A stretch of 64,000 nucleotides of DNA, from the NCBI GenBank assembly GCA_017936925.1, contig JAGBEP010000002.1, forward strand, positions 44,397-108,396. Direction: 5' to 3'. Every line of letters begins with the position of its first letter. The stretch's first letter is position 1. A model generated the notes under the pieces. That model saw only the letters and a list, made by a program, of their open reading frames with translations, was not told the DNA's origin and searched no databases. Made by a program: the position numbers and the translations under genes. This DNA is from Clostridia bacterium. GTDB taxonomy: Bacteria > Bacillota > Clostridia > TANB77 > CAG-508. Below are positions 42,765-51,407 of the stretch, piece after piece.

Positions 42765-42875
42765 ATGACAGAGTTATTATTTTTTGCATTAGGTATTACG
42801 ATAGGTGGACTATCAGTTGCAAACCTAATGCAATATCAAAAAATAAAAGAAATGAAAAAGATAATTGATAAATAA
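42765..42875 (+). CDS. DUF3789 small membrane protein
   Basis: 36 aa: MTELLFFALGITIGGLSVAN, then LMQYQKIKEMKKIIDK. A single membrane helix with the GG motif and an LMQ turn matches DUF3789 proteins near mobilisation genes of ICEs. The start is the ATG at 42765 after GAAAGGTAGG; the frame open from 42693 runs through the oriT repeats and is not coding there. Confidence 0.75.
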   Translation: MTELLFFALGITIGGLSVANLMQYQKIKEMKKIIDK

Positions 42876-42886
42876 GGAGGTGTGAA

Positions 42887-43219
42887 ATGAAACGAGAAAG
42901 AGAAGTTCAGATCAATGTTAGAATTAGTTATGATGAAGCAAGAGAATTAAATAAATTGGTAGAAAAAACTGGACTAACTAAATCTGAATATGTAAGACTT
43001 CGCATACTCGGATATGATATTCCAGAAAAACCTCCAATTGATTTTTACGAAGCATTAAAACAAGTAAGAGCAGTTGGAAATAATATTAATCAAATTGCAA
43101 GACTTGCTAATGCAACAGGAACTCTTGATGAGTTAAGTTGTAGAAAACAATATGAAGAATTAAATAGATTTATAATTGATATAAAAGAAAAATATTTGTT
43201 GCCAAAGAAGAACGATTAG
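42887..43219 (+). CDS. mobC: MobC relaxosome accessory protein
   Basis: 110 aa. The N-terminal ribbon-helix-helix-like part (EVQINVRISYDEARELNKLV, GLTKSEYVRLRILGYD) is followed by the MobC signature LKQVRAVGNNINQIARLANA. MobC helps the relaxase bind and open oriT. AAGGAGG precedes the ATG. A cargo cassette separates it from the relaxase gene in this element. Confidence 0.92.
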   Translation: MKREREVQINVRISYDEARELNKLVEKTGLTKSEYVRLRILGYDIPEKPPIDFYEALKQVRAVGNNINQIARLANATGTLDELSCRKQYEELNRFIIDIKEKYLLPKKND

Positions 43220-43366
43220 TCCTAGATAAAATTCGACAAATTTGGTATAGTTAAATTGCAACATATTGTTGCGTTAAACCATTTAACTTTGCTTTTCATT
43301 ACTCCTTTCTAGGAATGAAATGCAATGTATATTAAATAGTCGCTAGTATAGGACTATTTTTTTTTT
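43218..43366 (+). other. Structured intergenic segment ending in a terminator
   Basis: AGTCCTA (43218) pairs with TAGGACT (43349), followed by about 11 T/A bases. Inside are AGTTAAAT/ATTTAACT (43249, 43281), GCAACA-TAT-TGTTGC (43258-43272) and an imperfect TGCTTTTCATT/AATGAAATGCA pair. It looks like a closed RNA fold of about 140 bases after mobC, either a terminator with a large loop or a small RNA. Confidence 0.5.
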
Positions 43367-43433
43367 ACAATTTTTTTCTAAAATGAAGAATTTGAATTTA
43401 TATGTGATATAATACCTATTGGAGGGTAAGGTT

Positions 43434-43646
43434 ATGATTTCAAATTTAGAAAATTCCATTTTAAAAGAATTAGATAAACAAAATTTTAAGGCTGATATTA
43501 TTTCATTAGTAATGAGTAAATTAGATGATGATGAAAAGAAAAATGATTTTCTATCCTTTATGATTGAAAATAGAAATGTAATCTTATCATTTTCAGATGT
43601 CTTTAATTATTTAAAAAGATTAAGTAAAGAATGTAATGTTAATTGA
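43434..43646 (+). CDS. 70-aa cargo protein of unknown function
   Basis: The start is the ATG at 43434 after GGAGGGTAAGG; a TTG at 43419 in frame overlaps the ribosome site and is unlikely. An extended -10 TGATATAAT lies at 43404-43412. The protein is helical and acidic (SLVMSKLDDDEKKNDFLSFM). It is the first gene of the cassette inserted between mobC and the relaxase. Not recognised. Confidence 0.68.
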   Translation: MISNLENSILKELDKQNFKADIISLVMSKLDDDEKKNDFLSFMIENRNVILSFSDVFNYLKRLSKECNVN

Positions 43647-43665
43647 ATGAAAGAGTGATTAATAA

Positions 43666-44265
43666 ATGAATTATGATGAAATATTAAAAAAAGAATTCAG
43701 AGATATTGCAATAATAGAATATGGAATAATTAAAGGCAATTCAACAATAGTTTTTATAAAAGCAGGACAAGATGGTTCAATATATGGTTATGAAAATAAA
43801 TATTTAACTATTGCTAAAAAACTAAATGAGAAATATGGTTATACTGTTATATCTTCATCTAATCCGTTTGATGGAAATAATCCATTAGATCACGATATGA
43901 ATGTAGTTAAAGAATATTGTGTTAATAATAATATAGAAGATTATAAAGTATATTATATGGGACAATCTAATGGAGCAAGAATAGGTATAAGTTGGGGGTA
44001 TCAGCACCCAGAAATAAAAAAATTATTATTAATTAATTCTCCAATATTTATTAATTGGCATATATTGAAGAATGGTATTATTGAAAGTAATAATCAAGAA
44101 ATGATTTTAGTTTATGGAGATAAAGATAATTCATATAGATATGTAGAATTAATAAAACCTTTATTAACTGAAAATAAAAAACTTGTTATAGTAAATGGAG
44201 CAGATCATAATTTTGTAAATATGTTAGATGAGTTTATTGATTTGCCAATTAAATATTTTAAGTAG
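43666..44265 (+). CDS. Alpha/beta-hydrolase-fold protein
   Basis: 199 aa. The nucleophile elbow is YYMGQSNGAR (G-x-S-x-G) near residue 105. The likely acid is in LVYGDKDNS near 150 and the His in GADHNF near 182, giving a complete Ser-Asp-His set. There is no lid domain or signal peptide. It is a small cytosolic esterase or lipase-like enzyme; the substrate is unknown. It is part of the four-gene cassette. Confidence 0.8.
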   Translation: MNYDEILKKEFRDIAIIEYGIIKGNSTIVFIKAGQDGSIYGYENKYLTIAKKLNEKYGYTVISSSNPFDGNNPLDHDMNVVKEYCVNNNIEDYKVYYMGQSNGARIGISWGYQHPEIKKLLLINSPIFINWHILKNGIIESNNQEMILVYGDKDNSYRYVELIKPLLTENKKLVIVNGADHNFVNMLDEFIDLPIKYFK

Positions 44266-44279
44266 AAAAGGAGAATTAT

Positions 44280-44555
44280 ATGATAAATTATTCAGAATTA
44301 GCAGATAAATTGTTAAAGTATATGTCAGATTATGATTGGTATAATTTAGTTGATGAATGTGGAAATATTGAAATTGATTCTAATGCAAAAACGAGAGCAA
44401 AAGAAACTATTATTTATAATTTAACGAATGAACCAAATAGTATATTGAAATTTCTTAATGAGTCAATTGAAGAAATGGATACAGATAATGAATTATATAA
44501 TCAAACAAAAGAGTTAATAAAAGAAATAAAAGAATTATGTAATTCAGATTTATAA
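44280..44555 (+). CDS. 91-aa acidic helical cargo protein
   Basis: ATG after AAAGGAG. The sequence contains ELADKLLKYMSDYDWYNLVD, RAKETIIYNLTNEP and TKELIKEIKEL. It has no membrane segment and no recognised domain. It lies 14 bases after the hydrolase gene, probably in the same operon. Confidence 0.68.
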   Translation: MINYSELADKLLKYMSDYDWYNLVDECGNIEIDSNAKTRAKETIIYNLTNEPNSILKFLNESIEEMDTDNELYNQTKELIKEIKELCNSDL

Positions 44556-44583
44556 ATAGTTATTTGAAAGGTGGAAAATATAG

Positions 44584-44781
44584 ATGAAAAAAAATTATTT
44601 ATTAGGTTTATTGTTTGGAATTGCATTTGCAATAATTTTTAGTTTAATATTTATTCAATTACTTGGTATTGGAGGAATAGGTGTTGGAATTTGTTTTGGA
44701 GTTTCATTTGGATTAATATTTGGAGTAGCATTTAAAGAAGCAGATAAGGAAGAAAAAAACAAAAAAAATAAAGATAAATAA
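44584..44781 (+). CDS. 65-aa glycine-rich membrane protein
   Basis: Two membrane helices (LLGLLFGIAFAIIFSLIF and GGIGVGICFGVSFGLIFG) with a Lys/Glu tail. The ATG follows GAAAGGTGG. It is the last gene of the cassette, followed by a strong terminator. The function is unknown; small Gly-rich membrane proteins of this kind are common as cargo. Confidence 0.7.
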   Translation: MKKNYLLGLLFGIAFAIIFSLIFIQLLGIGGIGVGICFGVSFGLIFGVAFKEADKEEKNKKNKDK

Positions 44782-44793
44782 ATTACACTTTAT

Positions 44794-44830
44794 AGAGTAA
44801 ATTATAGAAATATAGTTTACTCTTTTTTTA
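44794..44830 (+). terminator. Terminator ending the mobC-relaxase cargo cassette
   Basis: AGAGTAAA pairs with TTTACTCT and is followed by seven Ts, only 20 bases before the relaxase start. Confidence 0.85.
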
Positions 44831-44849
44831 TTTAAAGAAAGGAGTGGAT

Positions 44850-46199
44850 ATGGCAACTACTGGTATATGGAAAATAGATAAAAGATTAGATAATGTATTA
44901 AAGTATACAACAAATGCAGAGAAAACTAAAAATGAAAATTATAATAAAGAGTTTTATTGTAATCTTCACAATGTTATTGATTATGTAGAAGCAGATTATA
45001 AAACAGAAAAACAACTATATGTTTCTGCTCTTAATTGTAGTGTTGAAACAGCAGAAGAAGAAATGATTCTTACAAAAAAGAGATTCAATAAAACTGGTGG
45101 TATATTAGGATTTCACGCATTTCAATCTTTTAAAGAGGGAGAAGTATCCCCAGAAATAGCACACGAAATAGGTGTTAAACTTGCAGAAGAAATGTGGGGA
45201 GATAGATTTGAAGTTGTAATATCTACTCATTTAAATACTAAACATTATCATAACCATTTTGTAATTAATTCGGTATCTTTTCTTGATGGTAAAAGATATT
45301 ATGATAAAAGAGAAACCTATGCAGAATTAAGAAAATTATCAGATTCAATATGTGAAGAATATGGAATATCTTATTTAAAAGAAAAGTCTTGTAAGAAAAG
45401 TAAAATAAATTATGCTAATTATCAAAAAGGTAATTATGAAAAAAATAATTATTATACGAGAGCAAAGGAAGATTTAGATAGAGCAATTCTTCAAGCATAC
45501 GATTACAAAGATTTTTGTAATTTAATGAAACTAATGGATTATGATGTAATGATTAGATATAACAGAATTAGTATTAGAAGAAAAGGTTATAAAAAAAATA
45601 TTAGAATAGAAAGATGTTTTGGAGAAGATTATACAATTGAAAATTTAAACAATAGAATAGAAACAACATCTGCTCCTAGAATACCTTTTATAGAAGTATA
45701 TGGTAATACTAAATATGAAATAAATAAAAATAATTACACTAAACCTAAAACAAAAGGTATATATGGATTATATTTACACTATTGTTATCTATTAAAAGTG
45801 TTTCCTGTTAAATATCCAAAACAAAAATTATCTCCACAGATTCGTTTAGATATAAATAAGATGGAGAAAATATCCGAAGAAGCAAGACTGCTTGTTAGTA
45901 AAGAATTAAAAACTAACGAGCAGTTTTTTTTATTTAGAGAAGAAAAAATAAAAAGACGAGATGAACTTACTGAAAAAAGATATGAATTATGGAATAAGCA
46001 TAAAAAATCAAAAAATATAGAAGAAAAGAAAAAAATATCTAAACAAATTGATGAAATTAATACAGAATTAGAGCCTTTACGAAAGGAGGTGATATTATGT
46101 GATGATATTTTAGAAAGAAGTAAAAAGATAGAAGAAAATCTATCGCAAGAAGAAATCGAAAATGGAAAGGAAGTGAATAAAAATGAATTCATCAGGTGA
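44850..46199 (+). CDS. MOB_P-type relaxase
   Basis: 449 aa from the ATG at 44850 after AAAGGAG; GTG 44844 lies too close to that site. The N-terminal nuclease domain has a Tyr in LKYTTNAEKT near 18 and the three-His motif HLNTKHYHNHFVIN at about 127-140, characteristic of MobA/VirD2-type relaxases. The C-terminal part (from about 330) is charged and helical with coiled-coil potential. It nicks oriT and leads the strand into the recipient. It overlaps pcfB by 17 bases. Confidence 0.93.
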   Translation: MATTGIWKIDKRLDNVLKYTTNAEKTKNENYNKEFYCNLHNVIDYVEADYKTEKQLYVSALNCSVETAEEEMILTKKRFNKTGGILGFHAFQSFKEGEVSPEIAHEIGVKLAEEMWGDRFEVVISTHLNTKHYHNHFVINSVSFLDGKRYYDKRETYAELRKLSDSICEEYGISYLKEKSCKKSKINYANYQKGNYEKNNYYTRAKEDLDRAILQAYDYKDFCNLMKLMDYDVMIRYNRISIRRKGYKKNIRIERCFGEDYTIENLNNRIETTSAPRIPFIEVYGNTKYEINKNNYTKPKTKGIYGLYLHYCYLLKVFPVKYPKQKLSPQIRLDINKMEKISEEARLLVSKELKTNEQFFLFREEKIKRRDELTEKRYELWNKHKKSKNIEEKKKISKQIDEINTELEPLRKEVILCDDILERSKKIEENLSQEEIENGKEVNKNEFIR

Positions 46200-46956
46200 C
46201 GCAGCAGAATCAATTATTAGAATGAGTTTGCAAGGATTTGAAGTTGCAGCACGAATATCTGGAAGTGGTGCAAAAAATATTGCAGCACTTATCTATACAA
46301 TTATGAAAGATAATAAGCAAACAAAAGGAAAAACAAGACTTACAAATATGCTTAAATCTGGTAAAGAATTAAAAGTATTTACTGTTAAGGAAGATGATTT
46401 AAAGAACTTTACTGAAAACGCCAAAAGATATGGTGTTTTATTTTGTGCTTTAAAGGGAAAAGGAAAAAGTGCAGATGGTATGGTAGATATTATGGTAAGA
46501 GCAGAAGACGCTAGTAAAATTAATCGTATTGTAGAAAGATTTAAACTTGCAACAGTTGATACTGCTACTATTAAAGGTGATATTCAAAAATCAAGAGATG
46601 GTAAAGATAAGGGAGTTGTAGTTAAAAGTATTGAAGAAAGATTAGTTGATGATATTTTAACTAAACCAATTAGTAAGGAGGAACAAGAAGTATCAAACCC
46701 CCAAGTGGCAAAGATGGAAAAAAGCCCTCTATCAGAGCCTACCTCAAAGAGCAAAAACAAATCAGATCAGGGTGCTAAATCAGAAAAGCCTAGTGTAAGA
46801 GAAGAAATAAAAAAGATAAAAGAAGAACAAAAGGCAGAACCAGATTTAGATAAATCTGAATTATCTAAAAATAAAGATAATAATAAGATTAAAAATAATG
46901 AAACTAAGCATAAACAACCTAAAAATAAGAAAAGGAAATCAAAGGAAAGAGGGTAG
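46183..46956 (+). CDS. pcfB: PcfB family protein (DUF3801)
   Basis: 257 aa. The N-terminal 130 residues match PcfB/DUF3801: SGDAAESIIRMSLQGFEVAA, RISGSGAKNIAALIYT and TRLTNMLKSGKELKVF. The C-terminal half is a Lys/Glu/Asn-rich disordered tail. The family is found beside relaxase and coupling protein genes in enterococcal and clostridial elements and is thought to link the relaxosome to the secretion channel. Confidence 0.9.
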   Translation: MNSSGDAAESIIRMSLQGFEVAARISGSGAKNIAALIYTIMKDNKQTKGKTRLTNMLKSGKELKVFTVKEDDLKNFTENAKRYGVLFCALKGKGKSADGMVDIMVRAEDASKINRIVERFKLATVDTATIKGDIQKSRDGKDKGVVVKSIEERLVDDILTKPISKEEQEVSNPQVAKMEKSPLSEPTSKSKNKSDQGAKSEKPSVREEIKKIKEEQKAEPDLDKSELSKNKDNNKIKNNETKHKQPKNKKRKSKERG

Positions 46957-46961
46957 AAAAT

Positions 46962-47843
46962 ATGAATGATTTTGAAGATATTATATCTAATGCTAGTAGT
47001 CAAGAATCTAACACATTTGATAGAAATGCTTGGATAAAGAAAAAACAAGAAGAAAGAAAAGGTGCTTATGATTTAATAGATAAAACTGCTAGTGAAATTG
47101 TTAATGATAATGAAAAATTCAAGACTTATTTAGATGTTCAAGGTAGAATGGATAAATATTCGGTAGGTAATGCTTTACTTATTACAGCACAAATGCCAAA
47201 TGCAACACAATTAAAGGAATTTGAAGATTGGAAAGAAGCGGGAGCATTTATTAAAAAGAATGCTACAAGTATAACAATACTAGAACCAGGAGATCCTTAT
47301 ACAAGGGCAGACGGAACACAAGCAACTTCTTACAATCCAAAGAAGATGTTTGATATTTCACAAACAACTTTTAGACAAAATAAAAGAACTATGGGTTATG
47401 ATGAAAAAACAAAATTAACTGCATTATTAAAAGATTGCCCAGTTAATGTAAAAGCAGTTGATGAAATTGATGGAACGAATATAGTTGCACAATGGAATAA
47501 ACAAGATAATGTATTATATGTTAAACGAGGTGGAGAAACAAAAGATATATTCAGAGAATTATCAAGTGAACTTGCAAGAGTTGGACTAGAAGAAACAGGT
47601 AATGCAAGTTTAGATAATTTTAAATGTAAATGCACTTCATATATGTTGTGTAAAAAGTATGGTATTGATGTTTCTTCATTTGATTTAAGTTCTATTCCTG
47701 ATTCATTAAAAAGTATGTCATCATCAGAAATAAGAAATGAATTAGGAACAATGAGAAACGCATTAGAAGATATTAATTCAAGAATGAATCAACACTTTGA
47801 ATCAATATCAAAAAAAGCAAAAAGTAAGGAACAAGAAAGATAG
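46962..47843 (+). CDS. ArdC/LtrC-like protein
   Basis: 293 aa. The ArdC-type N-terminal domain is visible: YLDVQGRMDKYSVGNALLIT, EFEDWKEAGAFIKK. The second half resembles the metallopeptidase-like part but lacks an H-E-x-x-H motif (FRELSSELARVGLEE stands in its place), so it is probably catalytically silent. ArdC proteins bind single-stranded DNA and can counter restriction. It lies between pcfB and the coupling protein genes. Confidence 0.82.
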   Translation: MNDFEDIISNASSQESNTFDRNAWIKKKQEERKGAYDLIDKTASEIVNDNEKFKTYLDVQGRMDKYSVGNALLITAQMPNATQLKEFEDWKEAGAFIKKNATSITILEPGDPYTRADGTQATSYNPKKMFDISQTTFRQNKRTMGYDEKTKLTALLKDCPVNVKAVDEIDGTNIVAQWNKQDNVLYVKRGGETKDIFRELSSELARVGLEETGNASLDNFKCKCTSYMLCKKYGIDVSSFDLSSIPDSLKSMSSSEIRNELGTMRNALEDINSRMNQHFESISKKAKSKEQER

Positions 47844-47854
47844 GAGGTATTTAA

Positions 47855-48061
47855 GTGAAAGATGAAGTTAAAGTATTAACGTTAGATAAATATGAAATTG
47901 GTATCTTAATAAATGCTTTAAATGAATTTAGAAATAAATTAATTGCAGAACAAAGAGAAACAGAACCTGTTGATGAAGTTCTCTTAAAAGCAATAGACGC
48001 CCCAAGTAAAAAAAAAATTCTCACAAAATCTTTGAGGATAGATAATGGGCGAAAGAGATAA
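47855..48061 (+). CDS. 68-aa small protein, paralogue of the 48-aa protein at 26171
   Basis: GTG start after AGGAGG. YEIGILINALNEFRNKLIAE and PVDEVLLKAID match the 48-aa protein over its whole length. It overlaps the coupling protein gene by 17 bases. The family is conserved in these elements and unknown in function. Confidence 0.72.
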   Translation: MKDEVKVLTLDKYEIGILINALNEFRNKLIAEQRETEPVDEVLLKAIDAPSKKKILTKSLRIDNGRKR

Positions 48062-49832
48062 TATTCCGAAATGGGTATATCTACTTGGATTAATTCCAAC
48101 GATATGGCTTTCACTTTTAATAGCACCATCTATAAGTGGTGGACTACCACAAATAATTAAGGACTTTCCTAATTTAATGGAGAGTCCTTTTTCTATTTAT
48201 TGGTGTAGTAATAGTTTAAAAGTAATTATTATTCTTATATGTGCTTATTTAATGGCAATAGGAATTTATATTTCAACTAGAAAAAATTATCGTAGGAGAG
48301 AAGAACACGGAAGTGCAAAATGGGGTAATGCAAATGTTATAAATAAAAAGTATGAGCAAAAACCCATTTCAAATAATAAAATATTAACTCAAAATGTATC
48401 ACTTGGTTTAAATGGTAAAAAGCATAGAAGAAATCTTAATGTATTAGTATGTGGTGGATCTGGTGCAGGTAAAACTAGATTTTATTGCAAACCTAATATA
48501 ATGCAAACTAATACTTCATTTGTAATATTAGATCCAAAAGGAGAAATAGTAAGAGATACGGGTTATTTACTAGAACAAAAAGGATATGAAGTTAAAGTAT
48601 TAGATTTGATTAATATGGAAAAGAGTCATTGCTATAATCCATTTGTATATTTAAAAAGTGATAATGATGTTCAAAAATTAGTGACTAATTTATTTAAAGC
48701 AACAACCCCAAAAGGTTCATCAAGTAATGATCCATTCTGGGATACTGCTGCTTCAATGCTATTGTTAGCATTAGTATTTTATTTGAAATATGAAGCACCA
48801 GAAGATGAGCAAAACTTTCCAATGGTTATGGAATTATTGAGAGCAGGAGAAGTCCACGAAGATGATGATACTTATATAAGTCCGTTAGATGTTTTATTTA
48901 ATAGATTAGAAAGTAAAAATCCAGAGCATATAGCAGTTAAATATTATAGAGATTATCATAGTGGTTCTGCTAAAACTCTTAAATCAATTCAAATAACTCT
49001 TGCTGCAAGACTTGAAAAGTTTAATCTTGAAAGTTTAGCCTCATTAACAACAACTGATGAATTAGACTTGCCAAGTTTAGGAGAAAAGAAAACAGCATTA
49101 TTTGCATTAATTCCAGATAATGATACAAGTTTTAATTTTCTTGTAAGTATTTTATATACACAATTATTTCAGCAGTTATTTTTAATAGCAGATCATAAAT
49201 ATGGAGGTAGTCTTCCAGTTCACGTTCATTTTGTAATGGACGAATTTGCTAATGTAAGTTTGCCAGATGATTTTGACAAGATTTTATCTGTTATGAGAAG
49301 TAGAGAAGTTTCAGTATCAATTATTTTACAAAACCTTGCACAATTAAAAGCATTATTTGAAAAGCAATGGGAAAGTATTGTAGGAAATTGTGATGAGTTT
49401 TTGTATTTAGGTGGAAACGAACAATCTACTCATAAATATGTTTCAGAATTGTTAGGTAAAGAAACTATTGATACTAATACTTATGGCAAGAGTAGTGGTA
49501 GAAGTGGAAATTACTCTACTAATTATCAAATAAGTGGTAGAGAGTTATTAACACCAGATGAAGTAAGGTTATTAGATAATAAATATGCTTTGTTATTTGT
49601 AAGAGGAGAAAGACCAGTTATGGATTTTAAATATGATATTTTAAAACACCCTAATGTAGCACTTACAACAGATGGAAAGCAAAAACCTTATTTACACGGA
49701 GGAACAGAAAATGCTATTGCTTCAATAATGTTTGATGAAAATATAGATAATTATGATTTTACAGAAATAGAAGAAATAGCAGAAGATTATGAATTAATTA
49801 CTTCGGAAGAAGTTGAAGAATTATATAAATGA
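48045..49832 (+). CDS. virD4: VirD4/TraG-type coupling protein
   Basis: 595 aa. Two N-terminal membrane helices (about 10-30 and 55-78). Walker A VCGGSGAGKTRF near 135 and Walker B HFVMDEFANVSL near 396, plus ILDPKGEIVRDTGYLL and SVSIILQNLAQL. Coupling proteins bring the relaxase-DNA complex to the secretion channel. The stop overlaps the upstream ATG of the next frame (ATGA). Confidence 0.95.
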   Translation: MGERDNIPKWVYLLGLIPTIWLSLLIAPSISGGLPQIIKDFPNLMESPFSIYWCSNSLKVIIILICAYLMAIGIYISTRKNYRRREEHGSAKWGNANVINKKYEQKPISNNKILTQNVSLGLNGKKHRRNLNVLVCGGSGAGKTRFYCKPNIMQTNTSFVILDPKGEIVRDTGYLLEQKGYEVKVLDLINMEKSHCYNPFVYLKSDNDVQKLVTNLFKATTPKGSSSNDPFWDTAASMLLLALVFYLKYEAPEDEQNFPMVMELLRAGEVHEDDDTYISPLDVLFNRLESKNPEHIAVKYYRDYHSGSAKTLKSIQITLAARLEKFNLESLASLTTTDELDLPSLGEKKTALFALIPDNDTSFNFLVSILYTQLFQQLFLIADHKYGGSLPVHVHFVMDEFANVSLPDDFDKILSVMRSREVSVSIILQNLAQLKALFEKQWESIVGNCDEFLYLGGNEQSTHKYVSELLGKETIDTNTYGKSSGRSGNYSTNYQISGRELLTPDEVRLLDNKYALLFVRGERPVMDFKYDILKHPNVALTTDGKQKPYLHGGTENAIASIMFDENIDNYDFTEIEEIAEDYELITSEEVEELYK

Positions 49833-49849
49833 AAAGGAGATTAGATTTT

Positions 49850-50182
49850 ATGGAAAAGAAAAATAAATTAAAAATGAGCGAGAAAGGTAAAAAGTTATTT
49901 AAGGCTTATGCACTTGGTGTTGGATTATTTGCTTTAACAATTGGAACAAGTGCGAATGTATTAGCAGCAGATGATCCAATGGCAGTTGTTAATAATTTAT
50001 CAAACTTTATATTTGGATTAATCAGAGCAATAGGTATGATTATTCTTGGATTTGGTATTGTTCAAGTTGGACTTTCATTAAAAAGTCACGATCCATCACA
50101 AAGAGCAAATGGATTTTTGACAGTAGCAGGTGGTATTATTATAACTTTTGCCAAAGAAATATTAAATATGATTACAGGTTAA
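49850..50182 (+). CDS. VirB2/Maff2-like small secreted membrane protein
   Basis: 110 aa from the ATG at 49850 with AAAGGAG at 49832. A signal-like helix ends near VLAADDP (about 42). Two further helices follow (FIFGLIRAIGMIILGFGIVQ and GFLTVAGGIIITFAKEI). This fits VirB2/TrbC pilin-like or Maff2 proteins of Gram-positive ICEs. It lies between the coupling protein and VirB6-like genes. Confidence 0.8.
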   Translation: MEKKNKLKMSEKGKKLFKAYALGVGLFALTIGTSANVLAADDPMAVVNNLSNFIFGLIRAIGMIILGFGIVQVGLSLKSHDPSQRANGFLTVAGGIIITFAKEILNMITG

Positions 50183-50192
50183 ATTATCAAAT

Positions 50193-50216
50193 AAGGCAAG
50201 GGTAAAAACTTGCCTT
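50193..50216 (+). promoter_or_regulatory. Intra-operon hairpin before the VirB6-like gene
   Basis: AAGGCAAG pairs with CTTGCCTT (8 pairs, loop of 8) with no clean T-run. It probably adjusts mRNA levels or stability downstream of the abundant VirB2-like product. Confidence 0.5.
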
Positions 50217-50241
50217 TAACTATTTTAAGGAGGTGTTAATA

Positions 50242-51078
50242 TTGAGTGATAATTGGGTAGTGCAAAATTTACAAAATGCACTAAATACTTGGAACTCTAA
50301 ATTAGGCGAAATATGGCAATTAGTGACACAAACTCCCGAAACTTTTAAAGGTGGTGCAATCTGGAAAGTAATCGAAAATATATATGGTGCAGTTCAAGCA
50401 GTTGGACTAGCATTATTAGTATTATTTTTTGTTGTAGGTGTAATGAAGACTTGTGGTTCTTTAACGGAAGTTAAGAAACCAGAACACGCATTAAAATTAT
50501 TTATTAGATTTGCAATAGCAAAAATTGTTGTCACCTATGGAATGGATTTATTACTATCAATATTTAAGATAGTTCAAGGTGTAATCTCTACAATTATGAA
50601 AGCAGCAGGATTTGGTAGTGCGAGTTCTACGGCTCTACCACAAGAAATAATTAAAGCAGTTGAAAAATGTGGATTCTTTGAGTCGATTCCATTATGGGCT
50701 GTCACTTTAATAGGTGGATTATTTATAACTGTCTTGTCTTTTATTATGATTATGACTGTCTATGGTAGATTCTTTAAATTATATTTATACACAGCAATAG
50801 CACCAATACCTTTATCAACATTTGCAGGAGAACCTACACAAAATGTTGGTAAGAGTTTTCTTAAATCATATTGTGCAGTTTGTTTAGAGGGAGCAATTAT
50901 AGTTCTTGCTTGTATTATATTTTCATTGTTTGCAGCAAGTCCACCAGTAGTAGATGCTAATGCAGCAGCAGTCACACAAGTTTGGAAGTATATTGGAGAA
51001 CTTGTATTTAATATGCTTGTATTAGTAGGAACAATTAAGTTATCAGATAGAGTTGTTCGTGAAATGATGGGATTATAG
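50242..51078 (+). CDS. VirB6/TrbL-like membrane protein
   Basis: 278 aa with a TTG start at 50242, which has AAGGAGG at 8 bases; the GTG at 50233 overlaps that site. Five to six membrane segments (GLALLVLFFVVGVM, LIGGLFITVLSFIMIMTVYG, AIIVLACIIFSLFA, VFNMLVLVGTIKLS among them). This is the polytopic channel component of the conjugation T4SS. It is followed by the LPD28-like gene. Confidence 0.87.
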   Translation: MSDNWVVQNLQNALNTWNSKLGEIWQLVTQTPETFKGGAIWKVIENIYGAVQAVGLALLVLFFVVGVMKTCGSLTEVKKPEHALKLFIRFAIAKIVVTYGMDLLLSIFKIVQGVISTIMKAAGFGSASSTALPQEIIKAVEKCGFFESIPLWAVTLIGGLFITVLSFIMIMTVYGRFFKLYLYTAIAPIPLSTFAGEPTQNVGKSFLKSYCAVCLEGAIIVLACIIFSLFAASPPVVDANAAAVTQVWKYIGELVFNMLVLVGTIKLSDRVVREMMGL

Positions 51079-51087
51079 GAGGAAAAT

Positions 51088-51405
51088 ATGGAAGATAATA
51101 TTAATATTAAGTTTTTAGTAAGTGGAATAATGAATAAAGAAGAAAAAACTAAATATGAAGAAATGGGATTATATTGCTACGATTTAAGAGATAGTGATGA
51201 TGGTAGAGATATTGCTAGTATTGAAAAAAGAGTTATTGTGAATAGAATAGGAACAATGATAACAGATAAAGAAATAAAGTTAGGAGATAAATATCCTAAT
51301 GATTTTGTAGATTACAACACTTTTGTTAATAACAATATTCAAGTAAATACAATTAAAGAATTATTAGATAAAAATAAATCAAAAGATAATGATAGAGGGA
51401 GGTAA
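51088..51405 (+). CDS. LPD28-like protein
   Basis: 105 aa with GLYCYDLRDSDDGRDIASIE, VIVNRIGTMITDKEI and a short C-terminal helical tail. The pattern matches the large-polyvalent-protein-associated domain 28 as I recall it. AGGAGG precedes the ATG. It is the last small gene before the 339-aa protein. Its role is not established. Confidence 0.72.
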   Translation: MEDNINIKFLVSGIMNKEEKTKYEEMGLYCYDLRDSDDGRDIASIEKRVIVNRIGTMITDKEIKLGDKYPNDFVDYNTFVNNNIQVNTIKELLDKNKSKDNDRGR

Positions 51406-51407
51406 AT

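Noticed and set aside
45785..46213. Minus-strand 142-codon frame opposite the relaxase
   Set aside because: Shadow of a Lys/Glu-rich coding region, no ribosome site.
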